Part shown: piece by piece, positions 56,767 to 64,000 of the stretch | How positions within the stretch are numbered: position 1 is the stretch's first letter | Layout of the letters: each line of letters begins with the position of its first letter | DNA from: Dichetophora obliterata | Lineage: Eukaryota; Arthropoda; Insecta; Diptera; Sciomyzidae | Assembly: GCA_963920525.1 (NCBI GenBank) | Contig: OY986436.1 | Span: 94,743,342-94,807,341 of the forward strand | Length of the DNA stretch: 64,000 nucleotides | Direction of reading: 5' to 3' | Translations under genes and position numbers: made by a program | The notes under the pieces: model-generated | What the model saw: the letters and a program-made list of their open reading frames with translations, nothing else | Databases searched by the model: none | What the model was told of the DNA's origin: nothing

Positions 56767-57545
56767 ATATAGATTAGACCGTCCCACTTTTTCAACGTTT
56801 TTCGAAAAATTCCCGAGACACGTTTATTTATGATTCTATTCTTAAAATATATTAGATATATTACACTTTAATTTTAACTAACGGTAAATAGTCGTGCAAT
56901 CAAATTAAAGGCTTTTTGGCTAAAAATTAATTTTTTCGAAAAAACAAGAAATTTCTTTTTCAGTATTATATAACTATTAAACTAATGAAACATTTTTTAC
57001 CAATTTATACTTATTTAAAAGTTTATAGAATTTTCCATCTTATTATACTTGACGAAACATTGCATTTTGTTCAGTACATTTTTTTAAAAAACTGCAAAAT
57101 GAAATTTTAATTAAAATTTTTTTCGAAAATTTGACAACTGCAACTCACGTTACCCGCGTTACAAGAGCATGAGGAAGAAATTTTTGATTATGTTAATTTC
57201 GTATTTTAAGGAATTTTATAAAAATATTTTGATGTATAATTCGAATACATATGATTCGGTATTTTTACCAAAAAGCAACACAACTGCACAGTGATTTCTT
57301 TCGAAAAAAATCAATTTTATTTTTATTAAACGAAGCTACATAAGTATTTATGTAAATAGCCATAAGGAAAAAAATGATATGACATTAGTTGAAGTTACGA
57401 AGTATTGTGCGTTTTCTGTTGTCCGGATAATTTTTATTGTAAAGTTAAAATATTTAGATAACACAATTTTGTTGTCCTGGATCCATTGTCCACGTATTAT
57501 TTACCATATTTAGAAGCCTTATGTATCTTTCTGCTGTACCAATTA

Positions 57546-57836
57546 AAATAAAATAAAAAAACTGGCCATTTCAGCTCTTGGAAGGACTTTGGCCTAGCTT
57601 CTATTGATCAATTGTGTTGTGCGTGTTATTAAATGTTTGATCACAAATGATCGAGAATTGGACCTACGTATTTTATGCCGACTTCGAACGGCTTATGTTC
57701 TCAAGAAGCTTTACATGGCAATTTTTACTCTCTGAGGTATGAAAAACTTTTCTGTCTGAGCTAGAATTAAACCCGGTCTACCGCAGTTCTTTAGCTTAGG
57801 GGCCACGCACTTTACCCACTAGGCTACGGCCGCCAC
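57546..57836 (-). mobile_element. tRNA-derived SINE, copy 3
   Basis: The minus-strand head GTGGCGGCCGTAGCCTAGTG contains an A box (TAGCCTAGTGG); GGTTTAATTCTAGC is a mutated B box. The body matches copies 1 and 2, with a deletion of about 45 bp (TTTGCCATTGTCTGCAGAG region missing) and a TTTATTTTATTTT tail. Confidence 0.85.
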
Positions 57837-58050
57837 ACTTAAACACATACAGTTAAATTTTTAACAATTTTTTAATATCCAAAAAATTTTCATTCGTACT
57901 CTACACGAAAGAATGCATCTCAATAAATTCCTTACAAGAAAAAATATTGAAAAACTGTTTAGTATAGTCAAGTCAGCGAAGGTCTCAAAGGCAAACTCAT
58001 AGCAGAAAAGCTGTATAACAACACAAAAATAACAGTGCTGAGAACATACT

Positions 58051-58522
58051 AGGGCTATTCACAATCCAGTACAAATGGTCTTGCACCATATCATTTGCAA
58101 AATGGTAAAATATATATTTAGTCTACACTAAAAAAATAAAAAGGAATGCATTAACTACGCTATTGTATGTATACAACACTAAAATCCACAGCTTAGATTT
58201 ACTATACATTGCAATACTAAATGGCAAGCTGACTGCTGATTATAAAAAAAAAGTTAAGGCAAAAAAAAACTGATATAGAAGATAAGCGAATAAAAAAACC
58301 AATAAATTGTTCTTAAAGATTTTTTTCGATATAAAATTGAGTTTAGCAAAATTCCCAGAGGAAAATAATTTTGCTTTTCATCAATAAGCTGAGCTGTATT
58401 TCATGTTTTGCAAAAACTATAGCAAATTATATCAAAAAGACCGTTCACAATTGATTGGAAATTTTTAAAATATTTTCCCAAAATCACAAATTTTCAAAAT
58501 ACACGAGATTGTGAATTGTCCT
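58051..58522. mobile_element. 472-bp MITE
   Basis: Ends AGGGCTATTCACAATCC / GATTGTGAATTGTCCT (about 16 bp, two mismatches), flanked by ACT (58048-58050 and 58523-58525). The ends resemble the AGGGCTGTTCACATT ends of the 531-bp family, so they may share a mobiliser. Confidence 0.75.
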
Positions 58523-60007
58523 ACTAAAAAAACAAGCGCATTAAGGTCCGTGCTTTTGTTAGATTGTTGTTGTTTCGAACAATGATCAATATCAGATCAA
58601 AAGCATAAAATCCGTGGTCACAAGGATGAATGACTAAACTCAAGCTATCGTAAAAAAGCTATACGCCATTTTCTTTATTGCTAATCTTTGGAAGGATGCA
58701 GGAAAAAACTTTATGCACATAATAGAGTATCACTTATGTCTGCACATATTTCGTTTGAAAAGGTGCATATATTTCGGGGAAAAGGTCGGAGTTAGTGCAA
58801 TAAAAATATCGTTTCTTCCGATACTTTGAGTTTAGTTATTATTCCTTGTGACCACAGAAATAGTCATTTTAATAATTGCACATTACACAAATAAAGTCTT
58901 GCAAATAAAACTAATATCATATACATATAACTTTTACATACCTGCTTATGTAGCTACGTTTAATAAAAATAAAATTAAATTTTTTTCGAAAACTGCACTG
59001 TGTGTGTTGCTTTTTTTAAAAAAGACCGTATTATATATCTTCGAATTATACATCAAAATTTTTGCCGTAAAATTCTTCAAAATATGAAACTTACATAAAA
59101 AAAAATCTTCTTCATACTCTTGTAACGTGGGGTAATGTGAGTTGAAGTAATAAAATTTTCGAAAAAATTTTAATCAAAATATCACTTTGCAGAGTTTAAA
59201 AAAAAAATTTACTGAACAAAATGCAATTTTTATTATAGTATAAGATGGAAAATTCTATTAGCTTTTAAATAAGTATAAATTGATATAAATTGTTTCATTA
59301 GTTTCGTAGTTATATGCAAAATACTGAAGAAGAAATTTCTTGTTTTTTTCGACAAAATTAATTTGTAGCCAAAAAGCCTTTAAGCCGTTTGCGCGACTAT
59401 TTACCGTTAGTTAATATAAAAGTGTTATATACCAAAATTCATGTTTTTAACCCTCCGATGAGTGAGAAGGTCCCTAGGGACCTTTTTCCCTTTTCAAACT
59501 GAAATTACTCCTACTTCGGCCACTACAACCCCCCCCAAAGTTACTCTGTATTCCAAGAGTATTTTGTTGCGCATCTTTTGGAAAAAAAATCAAGCCGATC
59601 TGATCATTACTTTAGGAGTTATTGAGGTTTTAGTGAGAATAGTACGCGGACGTGTGAATAGGTCCGTATGGACCTTGTACTGAATTTCACTAATAAATGC
59701 ATGTTTTTGGGCATCATTATAATTTTTTTATTGTTTCAAACATTTTTTTATTGTTTGTTTTTTTATTGTTTTGAACACAAAGACATTAGGGATAATGATA
59801 CAAAAAAAAAAAATCTAAGAAAAATGCGAAGACATGAACTTTATTGCTTTCAAGGAAAGGCACAATATTCTAATTTTATACTACTAGCAATAAACCAGTT
59901 CTTAGAATTTTTTGTTCTTAGTATTTTGTTCTTAGTATTTTTTGTTCTTAGTATTTTTGTTCTTAGAATTTTTTTTTAGAATTTTTTGTTTTTATCATCA
60001 TCCCTAA

Positions 60008-60440
60008 GAGCCCGCACAGAACCAAGGCGGATGTCGGTTGTCGGATTCGCCGTGCTACAAATTACATGAAAATATATGCAGCCGCCAAAAATGAAATCGC
60101 CGTAGAAATGCATGACGGGAAAACGCCAGAATAAAATCTATTCTAATTTCTCTCTGACAGTGTCGGATCTCTCTCTGAGTGACTTAAATGTTGCCATATT
60201 TTTGTTAAAGATTGGGTACGTTCAGTGTTATTTTCTTAGTTTTTACTATGATCTGACATTATGTTTTTGTGCCTGTGTTGCATTCATGTGAATTCAAAGC
60301 ATAATATAAAATAATTTGTATCATTCCCAATTTAAAATGCAACCGTGATCCGACAACCGCTCATATTCTAGACGTGTTCTCAGCGGATTTCGCAGAGAGA
60401 GGCCCGCCATCCGACATCCGCCTTGGTTCTGTTTGGGCTC
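60008..60440. mobile_element. 433-bp PIF/Harbinger-like MITE inside piggyBac
   Basis: Ends GAGCCCGCACAGAACCAAGG and inverse with about 38 bp of similarity; TAA flanks (60005-60007 and 60441-60443). It sits about 35 bp upstream of the TATA box of the transposase gene. Confidence 0.92.
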
Positions 60441-60475
60441 TAATATCTTTGAGTTTAGGTAAACGTACGAAAGAG

Positions 60476-60512
60476 TATAAAAGAAGTTGTAGTTTCGTAA
60501 ACCAAATCAGTC
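60476..60512 (+). promoter_or_regulatory. core promoter of the piggyBac transposase
   Basis: TATAAAAG at 60476-60483 and an arthropod-type initiator TCAGTC at 60507-60512, whose A lies 33 bp after the first T of the TATA box. This is the expected geometry for an insect RNA polymerase II promoter. Start codon 58 bp after the initiator A. Confidence 0.7.
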
Positions 60513-60566
60513 AAAGCTTAGACAGCGAAGAGTAAAATCGTGTGTGATAGAAACGAAAATATAAAT

Positions 60567-61787
60567 ATGGCAGATGCAAGTAATTTGGACGTTGCTGATA
60601 TTGTTGTACGCCGTAGTACACGTTACCAGCAAATGACTGCGGATGAAAGGCGTGCAGCTGATAGTAGATTTGCTGATTTTATGGACGAAGACATAGATGA
60701 AGAAATTGATATTGATGCAATTGATAATTATGAAGTTGAGGATGATGAAGATCGCACATACCAACCTGCTGAAGAGTCAGATGCCGAAACTGAAGGATAC
60801 GTCGAGCTAAATGAAGATACTGATGACGACGATGATGAAGAGGAAGAAAATGATGGACAGGAAACGAATGAAAGTTACTATATTGGTAAAGATGACACCC
60901 AATGGATTAAAAAAGCACCACCAACATCACGCACTCATAATCATAACGTGGTCGACTTCACAAGAAAGAAACCAGGACCAACAGGAAATATACACGACCC
61001 CTATACAATAATGCGTTCAATCATGACAGAGGAAATAATACACTTAGTGCTACGTGAACAACGCTTCACACAATATATTCCGTCAAAGCCAGCTAAGTAT
61101 GGTTTGAAAGTATGGTGGTTATGCAACTCACAGAGTTATTATCCTGTGAAGGGAATGATATATTCTGGAAAACTGCCAAACCAACAACGGGAGATAAACC
61201 AAGGGCAGAACGTAGTGCTGGATCTTGTGGAAAAATATTTAGATGCTGGCCGTACTATATACGCGGATAATTTCTTTACCACTCTTGACTTGGCGCGTAT
61301 TTTGTTGAGGAGGAAGACCGCATATGTTGGTACAATGCGCTACAACAAAACATTCATTCCACAGGAGTACAAGAAGAACCCGAAGCGCACTATCAATAGC
61401 ACATTATTTGGGTTCAACGAAGGGGATATAGCGTTATGCTTATACGTGCCGAAAAAAAATAAAGTGGTGAACGTGTTCTCCATAATGCACTACACCTGCC
61501 TCGTTGACGAGCAAACCGAGAAGCGGAAGCCCTATGCCATATTAGATTACAACGCCAACAAATGCGGCGTTGATACCATGGATCAAATGCTAGGCACTTA
61601 CAGCTGCAAAAGAGCAACACAACGATGGCCGTTGGCCATGTTTTATAATAGGCTGGACGTCGCTGCATTGGCTGCTTTTACGATTTACAACGAAATAAAG
61701 CCTATAAAAAGGAGTGACAGACGGCGGTCGTTCTTGTTACTGCTAACGAAACAATTGGCCACACCAAATATCGAAGACGTGCCCTGA
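60567..61787 (+). pseudogene. piggyBac transposase, lacking the first catalytic Asp and frameshifted at the end
   Basis: Start chosen at ATGGCAGATGCAAG (60567); an in-frame GTG lies 27 nt earlier. 406 codons. The N-terminus is acidic (EDIDEEIDIDAID, then a Glu/Asp run), as in the family. Then DPYTIMRSIMTEEIIHLVLRE passes directly to QRFTQYIPSKPAKYGLKVWW. Family members have roughly 100 or more residues between these, including the first Asp (DEQ motif), so an in-frame deletion removed it. The second Asp is present (TIYADNFFTTLD), and so is the third (NKCGVDTMDQMLGTYSC). Near 61780 one missing base, judged against the 16.9-kb copy, ends the frame early at PNIEDVP; the C-terminal module continues downstream in another frame. 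Not active. Confidence 0.88.
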
Positions 61788-61918
61788 ACAACCATATAAC
61801 CTCATATCCAAGGATACGCAATGCGATGGAAGCATTCGATGTCAGGGTAAGAAAAACATCTTCAAATTCAAGAATAGAATATATAGTTATTTGTTTTTTA
61901 TTTTTCTTTTCATTTCAG

Positions 61919-62140
61919 GTATTATCAAGACCGATGGAAGACAATGCACCGTCGTTTCCGGCTAGGTCAAGTAGACCGTCATGTCGCCTTTGCCGTTCTG
62001 AGTACGGGCGGCAGCGGAAAACGCGGGCATACTGCTTCGGCTGCGGCAACGCTGTTTGCGGAGAACATAGCACACTTTTACATCGCTGCAACACTTGCGC
62101 ACAAGGCGGGGGACAAAAAGTACACGCTCAACAACAATAA
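61919..62140 (+). pseudogene. piggyBac C-terminal cysteine-rich domain exon
   Basis: After a likely 72-bp intron (GTAAGA at 61847 to TTTCAG at 61918), the frame reads RPSCRLCRSEYGRQRKTRAY, CFGCGNAVCGEHSTLLHRC, NTC: the CxxC-CxxC-CxxH-CxxC zinc-binding module that piggyBac transposases use to bind terminal repeats. The intron itself has no stop in this frame, so unspliced reading is also possible. Separated from the main ORF by the frameshift near 61780. Confidence 0.8.
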
Positions 62141-62437
62141 TTTTTTAACTTTTTTATAATAGTCTTAAGAAAATTCAAACAAAAAAAAAAAATAAAGAAA
62201 TTGAAAAAATTATTTTTGTATGTAGAATTTAGTTATAAACAATAAAAACAAAAAAAAAAATCAAAAAACTTTTTTATATGAAAAAAACATGATTTACAAA
62301 AAAGGTCCGTAGGGATCTTTTCACACGGCCGTGAAGTTCAGAACTGTCACTCATCGGAGGGTTAAGAGTAGAATCAGAAATCAACGTGTCCCGGGAACTT
62401 TTCGAGAAAGTAAAAAATGGGACGGTCTAATATAGAT

Positions 62438-64000
62438 ATGATATAAAGTGTAAAACATTTTTGTTTTTCCAATCGTAAAGAATTTATCCGAGGTCACGAA
62501 TCCGTGTTCCAAGATAGACCTTACAAATGATTTTTACCACTGTTGGCGCAACAACTTATGTATATGCTGAATCAAAAGCTAAGGTTGTTGATAAATCAAA
62601 TAAATACACTCAAATAAGAAAGTTGTTGACGCAAATATATTACTTTGTTGAAAAAAGTGACCAATAAAAGTTGCAAGCATTAAGTACAATATTGTTGGTC
62701 TTTTTTCAGTTAAGGAGGCCCGCCGCTTAGTTTGGCTTCCAAACTGATGGTTGCCGGTTTGCCGTTGATGGAAAATGCTGTCTTCGCAAAGTTATTGCAG
62801 TCAGACAAGTTGTAATGTCATGGTTCTTGCTCTTTTCCCTACCACTTTCAATCTGATAATGAAAAAATAAAGTCAAATTAAAAAACTAACAATCTTATCA
62901 CTTCTGTTTGAAAAAGTTTTATATCATATTGATACCAATAGGTTTTCGTTCAAGTATACATTTCGCAAAAACAAAAAAATGCATATCCAAATATATGTAA
63001 ATTATTAATTCGGCAAATTTAAGGCAAAAAAACACTAAAATCAATACCACCAAAATTTAGAAAATCAGATAACAATCAAAAGTTCTGTGCTATCTCGAGT
63101 GAACATTTATATTCGAATCTCCTTCTCACAGAACAGTTGGGTAACAATTAAGAGTGGCATCGAGTTTGGTAAAATATTGTTAGTTAAAGTCATTATTCAC
63201 TTTTGCTTTCAGACATGCGTAGTTTTTCTAACAAAAATCAAAGAAATTGGAATCGTTATTTTTTACTGTTTTTATCAGAAAACAAATTTGTCCTTTCGGG
63301 AAAGGAATACACTCTTTTTTTACCTAAGTGATCTTGACAACCCCATGCAACTTTTGAGACCTCTTAGAATGCGATATAAATTTTACGATACGCACTAATG
63401 TACATCACATATTTCTATATTTAAATAATATAACTGCTGTATTTGCACTATAATTTGATATATTAGACCGTTATTTCCCGAATTCAAACTTTTAACGGCA
63501 TAGAATTTTTAAAAATTACATTTTTTCCTTTCAAATAGAGTAAGTTTCATTCGATTTGCACGATAGTTTCTAAATAATCTAGTAATCTTTATGTGTATAT
63601 TTAGATTAATCAATTTTTTTTCTTTTTCTAATTTCTTGGACTTTGTTTTCCAAAATAAACACATTTTTGCAAAAGCGAGTAAAATTAACTTGATAAACTT
63701 AAAGCGAAATATTTTCATCATTTTAAGTATAAAATAGTATAAGTATACTAAGTATAAGTATAAAATTATAATTTAAAATATATACTACTTGAAAGAAATT
63801 TTTTGTTATCTTTGGCTTTGTATTTCTTTAGCAACCAATCATTCAACTGCAAATATGTTTGGCAAAAACCACAAACAGTCGCTCAGCATATTAAATGTTA
63901 AATCGAAACCAAGCCATTTGGCTTAAATCCATACAATTTGCCTAATTGATGCCAATTGTCCTGATTCCCTGCCACTTGAGCTCCAACTTGTTTTGGCTTT
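62438..64000. other. no gene seen at the right edge
   Basis: AT-rich sequence with short frames (63087-63398 +, 63721-63509 -) without recognisable domains, and AAGTATA short repeats near 63720-63770. No bib exon is visible on the minus strand. Confidence 0.5.

Larger units (their letters stand above)
59451..62361 (+). mobile_element. piggyBac-like element with intact ends
   Basis: Ends CCCTCCGATGAGTGA and TCACTCATCGGAGGG are perfect inverted repeats, flanked by TTAA on both sides (59447-59450 and 62362-62365), the invariant piggyBac target. Subterminal AGGTCC(C/G)TA.GGACC repeats lie inside both ends. It contains a transposase gene (internally deleted) and a Harbinger MITE in its 5' part. 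2911 bp in total. Confidence 0.95.
56775..62429. mobile_element. long-inverted-repeat element with 8-bp duplication, hosting three later insertions
   Basis: Ends TAGACCGTCCCACTTTTT and inverse TGGGACGGTCTA, flanked by ATATAGAT (56767-56774 and 62430-62437). Left arm about 56775-57360; the right arm runs from about 58920 to 59446 and, after the piggyBac insertion, 62366-62429. Facing pairs include TTCGAAAAAA...CAATTTTATTTTTATTAAACG and AAAGGCTTTTTGGCTA. Without the insertions it would be about 2 kb. The core encodes nothing recognisable. The 8-bp duplication and TAG start are hAT-like. Confidence 0.9.

Noticed and set aside
58848..59087. 79-residue plus frame
   Set aside because: Lies in the right arm of the long-inverted-repeat element and has no matching frame in the left arm.
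36702..64000. Search for the upstream bib exon (first NPA motif, HINPAV)
   Set aside because: No minus-strand match was seen by reading; a computed search would be needed to be certain.

Overview
The window is AT-rich nuclear DNA of an insect, most likely a higher fly (Diptera). The one conserved host gene visible is big brain (bib), the neurogenic aquaporin-family gene, and its two exons here read closely like the Drosophila protein. The species cannot be fixed from the sequence; a large-genome fly such as a tephritid or calyptrate would fit the transposon load.

Host gene. bib lies on the minus strand. An internal exon (36494-36701) and the terminal coding exon (25691-26896) flank a 9.6 kb intron with GT/AG borders. 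The upstream exons, which should carry the first four or so membrane helices and the first NPA motif, were not found up to position 64000. They must lie beyond the window, or I missed them.

Everything else I can support is mobile or repetitive DNA, often nested. From left to right: part of a 531-bp MITE (1-235); AT-rich short repeats (1-2.8 kb); a hAT element with an 8-bp target duplication (2836-5775) that contains a LINE fragment, a SINE and a broken transposase; a 215-bp MITE (5852-6066); a 531-bp MITE inserted into the end of another copy of itself (6102-7166); a series of MITEs with 3-bp TNA target duplications, the signature of the PIF/Harbinger superfamily (8.7, 9.95, 10.5 and 14.1 kb); a decayed piggyBac copy (16.5-17.5 kb); a reverse-strand LINE inside the 3' end of another LINE (17.9-21.3 kb); a three-deep MITE nest (21.5-22.8 kb); and a short hAT derivative (23.46 kb).

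The bib intron holds a dead RNase-H-like transposase gene (27.8-29.95 kb), a tRNA-derived SINE interrupted by a MITE, a foldback element and a tandem array with a unit of about 125 bp (34.9-35.9 kb). Beyond bib lie a 1.1-kb inverted-repeat element with an unexplained 78-codon open frame (37.1-38.2 kb), a LINE 3' end (40.4-41.7 kb), a 5.5-kb near-palindrome with an 8-bp target duplication (42950-48472), the parent hAT element of the 23.46-kb copy (49260-50351), more MITEs, and a long-inverted-repeat element (56775-62429) whose right arm carries a piggyBac element with intact ends (59451-62361).

I see no operon-like or cooperative gene system. The value of the window is a readable insertion history: many elements have exact target duplications, and several parent/derivative and inserted-into relationships can be read directly. 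The most interesting unexplained items are the 5.5-kb palindrome, the orphan open frame at 37580-37816, and the two long-inverted-repeat families that have no recognisable transposase here.
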